Below, in pieces: positions 27,279 to 36,529 of a DNA stretch of 64,000 bases; the first letter of the stretch is position 1; each line of letters opens with the position of its first letter. The stretch comes from JAUIAI01 sp049680625 (GTDB taxonomy: Bacteria; Pseudomonadota; Gammaproteobacteria; Burkholderiales; Burkholderiaceae_E), in NCBI GenBank assembly GCA_049680625.1, contig JBAUID010000151.1, forward strand, positions 27,462 through 91,461, read 5' to 3'. A program made the translations under genes and the position numbers. A model generated the notes under the pieces. It worked only from the letters and a program-made list of their open reading frames with translations, did not search any database and was not told the DNA's origin.

Positions 27279-28088
27279 ATGACCACTGATCAATCCGCCC
27301 ATGTTGTTTTTGTTGGCGCCGGCCCCGGCGCTGTAGATTTACTCACTGTCCGTGCGGCGCGCGAGCTCGAACGCGCTGAGGTTGTCCTGCATGATGCCCT
27401 GGGCTGTGATGCCGTCCTCGCACTGTGCCTTCAGGCGACTCAGGTGCCAGTTGGAAAACGCGCCGGCGGCGTCAGTACTGAACAGGCATTCATCAATCGA
27501 CGCCTCGTGACCGAAGCGCTAACCGGGCGCCGGATTGTGCGGCTAAAAGGCGGTGATCCGACAATTTTTGGCCGCCTCGACGAAGAAATTTCTGCCCTGC
27601 AAAACGCGGGGGTAACTTACGAGATCGTGCCCGGAATTACCGCGGCCAGTGCGGCTGCGGCCCATGCCGGCGTGCCACTGACCAGGCGCGGGATGGCGCG
27701 CAGCGTCACCCTGGCGACACCGGCGGTTGAGCGTGGCGCCGACCGATCGGCGCAGTGGCTGAATCAGTGTGATCCACTGGGCACCTCGGTAATCTACATG
27801 GCCGGGCGCGAACTGCGCGCGACAGCGCTTTCGCTAATAAAACGTGGTTATCCGGGTGACACCGGGGTCAAAATTGCGCGCGCCGTCAGCACAGCGGCGC
27901 AACGCATCGTGAGCACATCATTGGGTGAGCTGGCATTACCCGTTCATCCTGAGCACCATCTGGATCACCATGGTCCCTGTGTCGTGCTGGTCGGCAATGC
28001 CATCGTGGGTGGGTTTTCAGACCCAACAAGTGTTTTGCCCGAACAATTGCCGGCTTGTCACGGGCAAGCAGCGCTGCCTCTCGTCTGA
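27279..28088 (+). CDS. cobA: Uroporphyrinogen-III C-methyltransferase
   Basis: This SAM-dependent enzyme (SUMT) makes precorrin-2, the branch point to siroheme. The 269-residue protein has the signature VGAGPGAVDLLTVRAARELE near the N-terminus, VLHDALGC, VRLKGGDPTIFGR (the SAM and tetrapyrrole site) and VPGITAASAAAAHAGVPLTRR. It is a stand-alone SUMT without the CysG dehydrogenase/chelatase domain, fitting with a separate CbiX-type chelatase 3 kb away. It lies 12 bp after the DUF934 gene. Confidence 0.93.
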   Translation: MTTDQSAHVVFVGAGPGAVDLLTVRAARELERAEVVLHDALGCDAVLALCLQATQVPVGKRAGGVSTEQAFINRRLVTEALTGRRIVRLKGGDPTIFGRLDEEISALQNAGVTYEIVPGITAASAAAAHAGVPLTRRGMARSVTLATPAVERGADRSAQWLNQCDPLGTSVIYMAGRELRATALSLIKRGYPGDTGVKIARAVSTAAQRIVSTSLGELALPVHPEHHLDHHGPCVVLVGNAIVGGFSDPTSVLPEQLPACHGQAALPLV

Positions 28089-28134
28089 CCCTCTCGTCTG
28101 ACATATCAGCTTGGACCGCAGGTATTTTCTTTGT

Positions 28135-29025
28135 TCACACAATCCGCAACGGTTGCTCATTATCTGGCGGCGGAAAATCGATATCCAGCTGTGCGCGGTC
28201 TGCCGTGGTTAGTCGAATCTCGCGCGCTCCGGCGTTTTCGGTTACCCGATCCACGCTGGACGACTTTGGGATAACTGCAACCCCTGGTTGTTCAAGCAGC
28301 CAGGCAAGTGCAATCTGTGCACAACTCGCCTGATGGCGCTGTGCAATGGCCAGCAGCGATTCATGCCAGGCCAGTTCTCCCTGGTCAAGCGGGCAATACG
28401 CCATGGTTGCCATGCCGCAATCGCGCATCAATGGCAGTAAATCAAATTCTATCCCCCTGGCACTTAACGAGTAATACACCTGGTTGCTGATACACGGACT
28501 TGGCAAATCATGGCCCAGCAAATCAGTGATTTGTTCCGAATCAAAATTAGACACACCCCAGGCGCCAACATGGCCACGGCTTCGCAAGGTCTCAAATGCA
28601 TCGATTGTTTGCTGCAATGGAGTTGACGATGCCCAGTGCAGTAAATACAAGTCAATAGTATCGACACCCAATCGCCGCCGGCTTCGTTCACAAGCCTTCA
28701 GCACAGCATCGTAACCAGCGTTCGAGGGCAGGACTTTTGATACCAGGAATACCTCGTCGGCCAGACCGCGGATCGCTTCACCGACGACGTCTTCTGCGGC
28801 GCCATTGCCATACATTTCGGCACTGTCAATCAGTGTCATACCCAACTCGATCCCGGCACGCAGAGCGGCAATTTCTGCTTTCCTGGCGGACGCCGACTCC
28901 CCCATCCGCCATGTGCCCTGGCCGAGCGCTGGTACGGGTTTGTCAGTACGGCTGGTGACTGACCAGATCGGCAGGTCGACATTTGTATTGAATTTCATGT
29001 GTATATCAATCCGGGTTGAGGCCAT
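28135..29025 (-). CDS. Aldo/keto reductase
   Basis: This is an NADPH-dependent oxidoreductase of the AKR superfamily, cytoplasmic TIM barrel, 296 residues. The active-site motifs are present: LIDSAEMYGNG (catalytic Asp and Tyr), VFLVSKVLP (Lys), and the His in DLYLLHWASS; the cofactor-binding segment VAVIPKSSSVDRVTENAG is near the C-terminus. A second possible start lies nine codons later at 28998, which trims a poorly conserved leader. The carbonyl substrate is not predictable. It runs toward the siroheme operon and diverges from the ABC-F gene. Confidence 0.88.
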   Translation of the reverse strand: MASTRIDIHMKFNTNVDLPIWSVTSRTDKPVPALGQGTWRMGESASARKAEIAALRAGIELGMTLIDSAEMYGNGAAEDVVGEAIRGLADEVFLVSKVLPSNAGYDAVLKACERSRRRLGVDTIDLYLLHWASSTPLQQTIDAFETLRSRGHVGAWGVSNFDSEQITDLLGHDLPSPCISNQVYYSLSARGIEFDLLPLMRDCGMATMAYCPLDQGELAWHESLLAIAQRHQASCAQIALAWLLEQPGVAVIPKSSSVDRVTENAGAREIRLTTADRAQLDIDFPPPDNEQPLRIV

Positions 29026-29055
29026 ACGGTGAACATTGCGTGTACATTGCAGGCC

Positions 29056-30918
29056 ATGAACTTAGTCAGCATTTTTAACGCCGAACTCGCCTTCGGTGAC
29101 ATGCCGTTGCTTGACGGCGCCGAATTAGCAATTGAATCTCGTGAACGCGTTGGCCTGATCGGACGTAACGGTACCGGCAAGTCGTCGCTGTTGTCTATTA
29201 TTGCGGGTTTGCGTCAACTCGACGACGGCGAAATCCGGACCCCGGTCGGGGTCCGCATCATCTACGTCGAACAAGAACCCGTATTACCTGAGGCTGACAG
29301 CCTGCGGGACAGCCTCGCCCGGCGGATAGGCCTGGATACAGATTCCGACGATCCGGAAAAATGGACGGCACTGGCCCGACTGGACGCGGCGGCAGATCGC
29401 TTCGGCGTAACCCTGGATGTGGGTATCGACGGTTTATCCGGCGGAGAGCGCAAACGTGCGGCACTGGCGGCGGCGATGAGTTGTGAGCCCGACTTGCTGT
29501 TACTCGACGAGCCAACCAATCACCTTGATATCGCTGCCATTGAGAAACTGGAAGACATTTTGATCAAAGGCCCCGCCTTGATCACAATCACCCACGATCG
29601 TCGCTTCCTCGACCGCGTCGCCAGCCGCATCGTTGAGCTGGATCGCGGTACGCTGCGCAGCTACCCGGGCAATTTTGCCGCCTATGAAAAACGCAAAGCA
29701 GAACAGCTCGCAGAAGAAGCAGTACACGCCAGCAAGTTCGACAAATTCTGGAAACAGGAAGAGGTCTGGATACGGCAAGGCGTACAGGCCCGTCGCACCC
29801 GCAACGAAGGTCGGGTTCGTCGACTCGAAATGTTGCGCAATGAGCGATCCCAACGCCGCGAACGAAGCGGTACTGTGGCCATGCAGGTCGACTCAAAAGA
29901 CCGGTCCGGAAAAATTGTTGCCGAACTGACAGAAGTCACCAAGTCGTATCCGGCAAAAGATACGTCCGGCAACACATACAACCGAAAGATCATTCGCAAC
30001 TTTTCGGCGACTATTCAACGCGGTGACCGGGTAGGCTTTATCGGGCCGAATGGGGCAGGAAAAACAACCCTATTGAAACTGATTACGGGCGCTGAAGCCC
30101 CCGATGAAGGTGAGGTACGCCTCGGAACTAAGCTTCAAGTCGCCTACTTTGACCAGATGCGGGCCCAGCTTGATCCGGACAAAACCCTGATCGAAACTAT
30201 TAGCCCCGGTTCGGAGTGGATCGAAATCGGTGATTCCAGAAAACACGTCATTGCCTATCTTGGTGATTTTCTGTTTTCGCCCAGACGCGCCAACTCCCCG
30301 GTCAGCACCTTATCCGGCGGTGAACGTAACCGGCTGCTGTTAGCCCGGCTGTTTGCGCGACCGGCAAACCTGCTGGTTCTGGATGAACCGACCAACGATC
30401 TGGATATTGAATCTCTCGAGGTACTGGAATCGACGCTGCTTGAATATCGCGGCACAATTCTCCTAGTGAGTCACGACCGGGCCTTTCTGGATGCTGTGGT
30501 CACCCAGACCATTGCGTACGAAGGCGACGGTAACTGGCGCGAATACCCCGGCGGCTACTCCGACTGGTTAGTCCAGCGTGCCAACTCAACGGCAACCAAC
30601 AACAACAAAAACGCTGGCGGCAATACCGACAATAGCGGCACCAAAGGCGGCCGCAACAACAATAAACAGACAACAACGAAGATCAGCTACAAAGACAAGC
30701 GTGCACTGGACCTGATGCCAGCGGCCATTGCAAAACTTGAAGATGAGCAGGCGGCCCTTGTTGAGCGAATGGGCGGGAGTGATTATTTTCAGCAGTCTGC
30801 CGAAGTGTTAAAAGCCGACAGTCAGCGGGCGGAGGCTATTGAGCTCGAATTAATTGAGATGCTTGAACGCTGGGAGAAACTCGAAGCCGCCGCGTCGGGG
30901 AAAAGCTCCACTGAGTAA
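29056..30918 (+). CDS. uup: ABC-F family ATPase, Uup type
   Basis: This soluble tandem ABC ATPase is of the ABC-F class, linked to ribosome function and, for Uup, to DNA branched-intermediate tolerance. It is 620 residues when started at the ATG; a GTG nine codons upstream is less likely. Walker A motifs are GRNGTGKSS and GPNGAGKTT, and ABC signatures are LSGGERKRA and LSGGERNRL, each followed by LLLDEPTNHLDI or LVLDEPTNDLDI. The C-terminal coiled-coil domain typical of Uup (about 550-620, starting YKDKRALDLMP) is preceded by an Asn/Gly-rich linker. Confidence 0.9.
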   Translation: MNLVSIFNAELAFGDMPLLDGAELAIESRERVGLIGRNGTGKSSLLSIIAGLRQLDDGEIRTPVGVRIIYVEQEPVLPEADSLRDSLARRIGLDTDSDDPEKWTALARLDAAADRFGVTLDVGIDGLSGGERKRAALAAAMSCEPDLLLLDEPTNHLDIAAIEKLEDILIKGPALITITHDRRFLDRVASRIVELDRGTLRSYPGNFAAYEKRKAEQLAEEAVHASKFDKFWKQEEVWIRQGVQARRTRNEGRVRRLEMLRNERSQRRERSGTVAMQVDSKDRSGKIVAELTEVTKSYPAKDTSGNTYNRKIIRNFSATIQRGDRVGFIGPNGAGKTTLLKLITGAEAPDEGEVRLGTKLQVAYFDQMRAQLDPDKTLIETISPGSEWIEIGDSRKHVIAYLGDFLFSPRRANSPVSTLSGGERNRLLLARLFARPANLLVLDEPTNDLDIESLEVLESTLLEYRGTILLVSHDRAFLDAVVTQTIAYEGDGNWREYPGGYSDWLVQRANSTATNNNKNAGGNTDNSGTKGGRNNNKQTTTKISYKDKRALDLMPAAIAKLEDEQAALVERMGGSDYFQQSAEVLKADSQRAEAIELELIEMLERWEKLEAAASGKSSTE

Positions 30919-30923
30919 TCGGT

Positions 30924-30951
30924 TGCAGTCACCACTGCAGCCCGGGCTGCA
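30924..30951. repeat. Overlapping palindromes between uup and the Rieske genes
   Basis: Two adjoining inverted repeats share an arm: TGCAGT-CACC-ACTGCA (30924-30939) and the perfect 16-base palindrome TGCAGCCCGGGCTGCA (30936-30951). They lie immediately downstream of uup and 45 bp before the dioxygenase start. They may terminate uup transcription or act as operators; there is no T-run. Confidence 0.5.
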
Positions 30952-30960
30952 TTGACCGCC

Positions 30961-30990
30961 TTGGCAGTCCGGCACAATCACATTATTGTG
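30961..30990 (+). promoter_or_regulatory. Candidate promoter and operator of the Rieske oxygenase genes
   Basis: A perfect inverted repeat CACAAT-CACATT-ATTGTG occupies 30973-30990, directly before the start codon at 30996. It overlaps a possible sigma70 promoter: TTGGCA (30961-30966), a 17-bp spacer, then TATTGT (30984-30989). If used, transcription would begin at or next to the ATG, fitting the absence of a ribosome-binding site. The reading is inferential. Confidence 0.45.
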
Positions 30991-30995
30991 TTGTC

Positions 30996-32342
30996 ATGAG
31001 CACTGAAAACTCCGGCTTCCCGACAGGGGATTTGCCCACTTTTGACCCGGCTACCCTGGTGGCACGTGACACCGTTCATCGCGATGTGTACACCAGCGAG
31101 GCAGTTCACCAAATCGAAGTCAGCCGGCTGTTTCGACGGGCCTGGTTATATGCGGGGCACCAGAGTGAACTGCCCACCCCTGGTGACTACCTGAGCCTTG
31201 ATCTCGCGCGGCAACCGGTGGTGATCATTCGTCAGCAAGACGGTAGCCTGGTGGCCCTGCATAACCGTTGTGCGCATAAAGGCACGCCAGTTGTTACCGA
31301 CAGGCAGGGGAGCACAAAGGGCATTTTGCGCTGTGCGTATCATGGGTGGACGTATAAACCCGATGGGTCATTACTGAATATTCCGTTGCGCAATGCATAC
31401 GACAAGACCGCGTTCAGCTTTTGCGACGCCGCAATCGGCTTAAAACGCATAACCGCCGTTGAAGAATACCAGGGGTTTATTTTTGTACGCCTCAGTGACA
31501 CCGGACCGTCACTGACCGATTACTTTGGCGAAGCCCTAAAAGCCATCGACAACATGGTCAAACGCTCGCCAGTGGGTCAGTTGCGATTGGTGCAGCCGCC
31601 ACTACGTCATCGAATCGCCTGTAACTGGAAAATTTATCTGGAAAACATCAATGACGCAGTCCATCCGGTCTCCGCGCACCAGTCAGCATGGGCCACAGCA
31701 CGGCAGTTCTGGCAAGGCAAAGCAGCTGAGGTGCCCAAACCGATGGCGATTGAACAAATGCTGCCCTTTGGTGCCGGTTACGACGTACTCAACAACATGG
31801 GGGCTCGAATACTGCCAAACGGCCATAGCTTCTTCGGCACAAAATCCAATATTCATTCTAATTACGCGGCTCTAAGTGACTATCAGCTCGCCATGCATGC
31901 AGCCTACGGCAAACAAGCCAGCGACCAGATTCTTGGTTTTCAGTCGCAGAACACCGTGTTGTATCCAGGCCTGTCGGTGAAACCGTCACCATTGTCGATG
32001 CGGGTTCTCAGACCAGTATCAGCCGGAGAAACCATCCTCGAAGTCTGGGCATTTGAGGCCATTGGTGCACCGCCAGATCTTTTGGAGCGTGCGTTGACTT
32101 ATAACCGGGTTGCCTTCTCACCGATGTCCGTCGTGGCCCACGATGACATCCACATATTTGAAGCCGTTCAACAATGCCTGGTTTCCGACGCCAATCCGTG
32201 GATCAGCTTACACCGTGACGCCTCTCCCGAATTATTGGCTGTTGAAGGCCAGCAACCCATTGACATCAACAGCGCCAACGAAGGTTTAATGCGCAATCAA
32301 TTCCGTGCCTGGGCAAACCTGATGTCGGAAAACCCGGCATGA
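30996..32342 (+). CDS. Rieske non-haem iron aromatic-ring oxygenase, alpha subunit
   Basis: This is the catalytic subunit of a ring-hydroxylating oxygenase, 448 residues. The Rieske [2Fe-2S] ligands are Cys92/His94 in NRCAHKG and Cys113/His116 in CAYHGW. The mononuclear iron site is in NINDAVHPVSAHQ (His223 and His228), with Asp220 in the position that bridges to the Rieske centre of the neighbouring subunit. The gene overlaps the beta-subunit gene by 4 bp. No ferredoxin or reductase gene is adjacent, so the electron donor must be encoded elsewhere. The substrate is unknown; a downstream TRAP transporter may import it. Confidence 0.9.
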   Translation: MSTENSGFPTGDLPTFDPATLVARDTVHRDVYTSEAVHQIEVSRLFRRAWLYAGHQSELPTPGDYLSLDLARQPVVIIRQQDGSLVALHNRCAHKGTPVVTDRQGSTKGILRCAYHGWTYKPDGSLLNIPLRNAYDKTAFSFCDAAIGLKRITAVEEYQGFIFVRLSDTGPSLTDYFGEALKAIDNMVKRSPVGQLRLVQPPLRHRIACNWKIYLENINDAVHPVSAHQSAWATARQFWQGKAAEVPKPMAIEQMLPFGAGYDVLNNMGARILPNGHSFFGTKSNIHSNYAALSDYQLAMHAAYGKQASDQILGFQSQNTVLYPGLSVKPSPLSMRVLRPVSAGETILEVWAFEAIGAPPDLLERALTYNRVAFSPMSVVAHDDIHIFEAVQQCLVSDANPWISLHRDASPELLAVEGQQPIDINSANEGLMRNQFRAWANLMSENPA

Positions 32343-32836
32343 CCTCAACGACCCCTGCCACCGATGCGGGGCTCATTGCGCAAGTGAATGAATTTCTCGC
32401 GCACGAAGCCGACTTGCTTGATACCCGGCAATGGGACGAATGGTTAGATCTGTTTGACCCCAATGGTCACTACTGGGTACCTACCAGTGCACAACAAACG
32501 GAACCCAACGCTTGTCCGTCACTGGCTTATGAAGATATCCTCTTGCTGAAAATCCGAGTCGAGCGCCTGCGACATCCACAAGCCCATTCACAACATCCAC
32601 CAAGCACCAGCCAACATGTGCTGCAAGCCGCGCGGATTGTTTCGAACCAAGCCGAGCTGATTCTCACTAGGCAGCCGTTTTCCTATGTTGAACATCGGAG
32701 CGGGCAACAGACCTGGCTAACCGGTGTGGCCCGACACCGGCTGATTCGGCAAGGCCAGAACCTTCGTATTCAGCTCAAGCGGATTGACTTGCTCGGTGCG
32801 GACCAGGCATTACCCATGATCCAGTTGTTTCTGTAA
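32339..32836 (+). CDS. Aromatic-ring oxygenase, beta subunit
   Basis: This is the small SnoaL/NTF2-like subunit that packs with the alpha subunit in an alpha3beta3 hexamer and has no cofactor. The 165-residue protein shows the family pattern: FLAHEADLLDTRQWDEWLDLF, then DGHYWVP-like NGHYWVPTS, and later RRVERLRHPQAH-type region LKIRVERLRHPQAHSQ. It overlaps the alpha-subunit gene (ATGA), supporting coupled synthesis. Confidence 0.88.
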   Translation: MTSTTPATDAGLIAQVNEFLAHEADLLDTRQWDEWLDLFDPNGHYWVPTSAQQTEPNACPSLAYEDILLLKIRVERLRHPQAHSQHPPSTSQHVLQAARIVSNQAELILTRQPFSYVEHRSGQQTWLTGVARHRLIRQGQNLRIQLKRIDLLGADQALPMIQLFL

Positions 32837-33106
32837 AGGGATCGTCAATAATTATGCTGCGACGCATCATTTACAGTCGGATGAATGGCAAAATTCTGAC
32901 TTATTTCCGCACACTTTGGAATGAAAGCCCGAACCGCCCGCACGTTTTGTTATAGTTGCTCTCGCAAAAACCATGGTTCGCTATTCCAGACTGTGAGTAG
33001 CCATTGCTAATTTTGAAATGGGATCCACCCAAAGACTATTCTGAATAGTGCGAGGTAGTCCGGTTTAGCTGGTCGGCCGTTGTACAGAAGAAGGAGGAAG
33101 ACAAAT

Positions 33107-34159
33107 ATGAAAACCCTGAAATATTCTCTACTGAGTGTTGCCATTGGTGCACTGCTCGCGACCGGTCCGGCACTTGTCACTTCAGACGCGAATGCGGCCG
33201 AGGTTGACGGACCCAAGGTTCGCTGGAAAGTAAACACCTGGGGTAAGCGGCGTGCGTTTACCGAAGACCTCGAAACTCTGTCGAAGTATGTCAAAGACAA
33301 AACTGATGGCAATTTCACGATTAAAGTTTTTTACGGCGATCAGCTCGGTGGCCGTAAGCAAAACCTCGACAACGTCAAAGCTGGCGTCTTTGAAATGGCC
33401 AAGGTTTGCTGGGCTTATCACCCGGGTAAAAACCAGTCGAACACGGTGCTCAACCTGCCCTTCCTGCCCATTACCAACTACGACATTCAGCGCAAAGTCT
33501 ACGAAGCGGTTTACCGCCACCCGATTGTTGGCAAAGAGCTCGCCACTAAATGGGGGGTTTTCGTTTTTTCCAGTTCGCAATTACCGCAATACGAATTCAT
33601 GGGTAAAGGCAAGCCGCCAACCAAGCTCGAAGACTGGAACGGTATGACAGTCCGCGCTCTGGGTGGTCTGGCTGATGCCATGCGGGCATTGGGCGCAAAC
33701 AACTCCACCATGACAGCGCCAGAGGTATATCAGGCAATCGAGCGGGGCGCGGTACAAGCCGTGTCCTTCCCGTTCTCATATGCGCATGCGGCATTCAAGA
33801 CCGATGAAGTTGCAGACTGGTACACCCTTAACCTGGCACCGGGCTCGAACGATTGCCCGAATATTGTCAGCGCCAGCGCGTACGAGAAATTACCAGCACA
33901 GTACAAGAAACTCATGGAAGAAGGCCGTGACCTGGGCTACGAGTCTCTGCGCAAAGCCTATAAGGCAAAAGACGATGAGCTGATTCCGAAATGGCGTAAG
34001 ACCAAGACCGAAATCGTATACAGCGACGAAGAACTGGCTAAGTTCCGGAAAATTGCCGGTCAGCCGGTGTATGACAAATGGGTTGCTGACAACAAAGACA
34101 AGTTTGATGCAGCCAGCCTGCTTAAGTTTGTCATGGATACTGCCGCAGCCAGTAAGTAG
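33107..34159 (+). CDS. dctP: TRAP transporter solute-binding protein DctP
   Basis: This is the periplasmic component of a DctPQM-type TRAP transporter. The 350-residue precursor begins with a signal peptide (about 1-30, ending DANA) and is preceded by a strong AAGGAGG ribosome-binding site. The mature part has VRWKVNTWGKRRAF at the start of the ligand domain and MTVRALGGLADAMRALGA followed by APEVYQAIERGAVQAVSFP, where the conserved Arg and flanking residues bind the carboxylate of the ligand. Many relatives bind monocarboxylates or 2-oxo acids. The gene lies 270 bp after the oxygenase genes. Confidence 0.92.
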   Translation: MKTLKYSLLSVAIGALLATGPALVTSDANAAEVDGPKVRWKVNTWGKRRAFTEDLETLSKYVKDKTDGNFTIKVFYGDQLGGRKQNLDNVKAGVFEMAKVCWAYHPGKNQSNTVLNLPFLPITNYDIQRKVYEAVYRHPIVGKELATKWGVFVFSSSQLPQYEFMGKGKPPTKLEDWNGMTVRALGGLADAMRALGANNSTMTAPEVYQAIERGAVQAVSFPFSYAHAAFKTDEVADWYTLNLAPGSNDCPNIVSASAYEKLPAQYKKLMEEGRDLGYESLRKAYKAKDDELIPKWRKTKTEIVYSDEELAKFRKIAGQPVYDKWVADNKDKFDAASLLKFVMDTAAASK

Positions 34160-34204
34160 TATCTCTCTCTGGCCGGTCTGACGTTTGAAGTCACCGGGCC
34201 GGCA

Positions 34205-34237
34205 AAGGCGCACTTCGAGTAACATCGGGTGCGCCTT
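34205..34237 (+). other. Stem-loop between dctP and dctQ
   Basis: A perfect 9-bp stem AAGGCGCAC/GTGCGCCTT (34205-34213 with 34229-34237) follows dctP, and a second less perfect GC-rich inverted sequence lies just before it. No T-run follows. Such structures commonly protect the binding-protein message or attenuate read-through into the permease genes, giving an excess of binding protein. Confidence 0.65.
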
Positions 34238-34386
34238 GTTCGTTTCCCGGGGTTTTGTCTTGGGTACATTTCCAGACTCTGAGATCCTGAATCCCGGGAA
34301 GACGTCGCAGTGTCAACCCCAGTACTTCTGAACATCCGCGAAACACAAACTTAGCACCCGCCTAGCAACCAACTGGCAGTGAAAAT

Positions 34387-35031
34387 ATGACCCCAGCACC
34401 ACAGGCCGCGAGCCTACCCCCTAATGCCAGCTTGCTACAGCGGCTCGACTACTACCTGGCAAAGGTCGAAGACGGGCTGTCAATGGTGGCGGCAATGTTC
34501 ATTCTTTTGCTGATGCTGCTTGGCGCTGCCAACATCATCGGCCGCAAACTTGGCATACCGGTCTGGGGTTATAACGACCTCGTCACCCTCATTATGGTGA
34601 GTTTCGCCTTTCTCTCTATATCAGCAATGCAGCGCGTCGGCGGCCATATCCGAATGGAGCTTGTCGTGCGCGCGTTGAGCGGCCGCACCATGTGGGTGAC
34701 AGAACTCATTGGTACGCTGGTTGCCATCTTCATCATGAGCATCCTGATGTGGTACAGCTATGAAGCCCTGGGCAGAGCTTTTTCCCTGGGTGATTCGACT
34801 ATGGACAGAGAAATACCGACCTGGCCGTCGAAGATGTGGGTGCCTATTTCGTTCGGCGTCTTAATCCTGCGGCTGTTGCTGCAGCTATGGGGCTATAGCC
34901 GCATGATCATCAACCCCGATGCAGAACCTATTGCCATACCACTCTTGCATGAAGTCAAGGAGCTGGCAGAAAAAGAAATCAGCGACACCTTCGGTGACGC
35001 TGCCTCCACCAAAAAATCGGGAGCTGTCTGA
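34387..35031 (+). CDS. dctQ: TRAP transporter small permease DctQ
   Basis: This is the four-helix small membrane subunit of the TRAP transporter, 214 residues. Hydrophobic segments lie near residues 35-55, 62-80, 100-125 and 150-172; the loop GHIRMELVVRALSG between helices 2 and 3 is characteristic. The C-terminus extends as a charged helical tail. The stop overlaps the dctM start (TGATG), so the two permease subunits are coupled. Confidence 0.92.
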   Translation: MTPAPQAASLPPNASLLQRLDYYLAKVEDGLSMVAAMFILLLMLLGAANIIGRKLGIPVWGYNDLVTLIMVSFAFLSISAMQRVGGHIRMELVVRALSGRTMWVTELIGTLVAIFIMSILMWYSYEALGRAFSLGDSTMDREIPTWPSKMWVPISFGVLILRLLLQLWGYSRMIINPDAEPIAIPLLHEVKELAEKEISDTFGDAASTKKSGAV

Positions 35032-36389
35032 TGGAGATGTTTTTATCGGTTTTTGGCGCTGGCTTCTTTGAACGTATGGCTGAGGGTGACGAAGTCACGC
35101 TTGGCGTGGTTGCTTCAATAATCCTGATTGTTCTTGTCTTGCTTGGCGTTCGCGTGGTGTATGCCACCGCCGCCGTTGGCCTGGTAGGTCTCGTATCTAT
35201 GCTGGGCTGGACAGGTGGTGCTGGCAACGCCGGCATGGTCCCATACGCAAAAGGCACCATTTATTCGCTTAGCGTGCTGCCGATGTTCATCCTGATTGGC
35301 TTTCTCGCCTATCACGCGGGCATGACTGAAAAGCTCTTTGATGCTGCCAAGAAGTGGTTCGGCTTTGTGCCGGGCGGTCTGGCCGTAGCAACCGTCTTTG
35401 CTACCGCTGGTTTCGCGGCTGTTTCTGGTGCCAGTACCGCCACAGCGGCGGTGTTTGCGAGAGTCGCCATTCCGGAGATGCTGAAATACAAATACAGTCC
35501 GCGACTCGCAGCAGGTGTCGTTGCTGCCGGCGGCACGCTGGCATCGCTTATTCCGCCAAGCGCCATTTTGGTGATTTACGCGATTATCGTCGAGGAGTCG
35601 ATTGGGCGACTATTGGTTGCGGGTTTCATCCCGGGCATCGTATCAGCACTCATTTATGCGTTGCTGATTATTTACATGGCATGGCGAAATCCGAAACTGG
35701 GGCCGGCGATTAAAGGCTTCACCTGGCCCGAACGTATTAAGTCGGTACCAGGCACTTTCCCGGTGGCCTCGGTGATCGTGATCATTTTCTTTTCGATGTA
35801 CACCGGCTGGGCAACACCAACCGAAGCAGGTGCCCTTGGCTCTTTTGTCGTTTTCATCATGGCGCTTGCCGGTGGTATGAAATGGCGCACACTCAGAGAG
35901 GCCTTGCTCGAGACGGCCCGCCTGACGGTCATGATTTTCTCGCTGATCTGGGGCGTGCTGATCTTTGTTCGCTTTCTGGGTTTTGTTGAATTGCCCACCA
36001 TGTTTGCCGAGTGGGTTACTCACCTGCCCATGTCGCCGACAATGATCATGATCTGTATTTTGCTGTTCTACGTGATCCTCGGCATGTTCATGGACGCAAT
36101 CGGCATGTTGTTGCTGACCCTGCCCGTGGTCTACCCCGCTGTGATTGCGCTTGGCTACGATCCGATCTGGTTCGGCATTGTCGTGGTTAAAATGTGCGAG
36201 GTCTGCCTGATAACGCCACCGATTGGACTGAATTGCTATGTGGTGTCGGGGGTTCGGCCAGATATTCCATTGCAAGACGTGTTCCGTGGCATCGGACCCT
36301 TCTTTATCGCCGACGTCATTACCCTGGGGGTTTTCCTGGCTTTCCCGGCAGTTATTACCTGGTTGCCTAATCTGATGATGAGCGGCTAG
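35031..36389 (+). CDS. dctM: TRAP transporter large permease DctM
   Basis: This is the sodium-coupled transport subunit, 452 residues with about 12 hydrophobic segments. Family loops are visible: GFAAVSGASTATAAVFARV followed by GVVAAGGTLASLIPPSAIL in the first half-repeat, and LFYVILGMFMDAIGMLLLT with ITPPIGLNCYVVSG in the second. It is followed by a strong intrinsic terminator. The last 157 bp of this gene have a decayed copy at 59797-59960. Confidence 0.93.
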   Translation: MEMFLSVFGAGFFERMAEGDEVTLGVVASIILIVLVLLGVRVVYATAAVGLVGLVSMLGWTGGAGNAGMVPYAKGTIYSLSVLPMFILIGFLAYHAGMTEKLFDAAKKWFGFVPGGLAVATVFATAGFAAVSGASTATAAVFARVAIPEMLKYKYSPRLAAGVVAAGGTLASLIPPSAILVIYAIIVEESIGRLLVAGFIPGIVSALIYALLIIYMAWRNPKLGPAIKGFTWPERIKSVPGTFPVASVIVIIFFSMYTGWATPTEAGALGSFVVFIMALAGGMKWRTLREALLETARLTVMIFSLIWGVLIFVRFLGFVELPTMFAEWVTHLPMSPTMIMICILLFYVILGMFMDAIGMLLLTLPVVYPAVIALGYDPIWFGIVVVKMCEVCLITPPIGLNCYVVSGVRPDIPLQDVFRGIGPFFIADVITLGVFLAFPAVITWLPNLMMSG

Positions 36390-36423
36390 TCAGTGTTACG
36401 GTAATAAATTAGTAGTCAGATTT

Positions 36424-36461
36424 ATCGCCCGGAACGTAAAACCTCCGGGCGATTTCTTTTT
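36424..36461 (+). terminator. Intrinsic terminator after dctM
   Basis: A perfect 9-bp stem ATCGCCCGG/CCGGGCGAT with a 12-base loop (36424-36453) is followed by TTCTTTTT. It lies 35 bp after the dctM stop and fits a rho-independent terminator of the TRAP operon. Confidence 0.88.
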
Positions 36462-36529
36462 AGGCCGCCTGATCCACTTGCCCGCGAATACTGGTTACCG
36501 CGCCAACCAACAAGCACAACAAGCAAGCA

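Noticed and set aside
35643..36275. 210-codon minus-strand frame within dctM
   Set aside because: It is His/Asn/Gln-rich shadow sequence antisense to conserved transporter loops.
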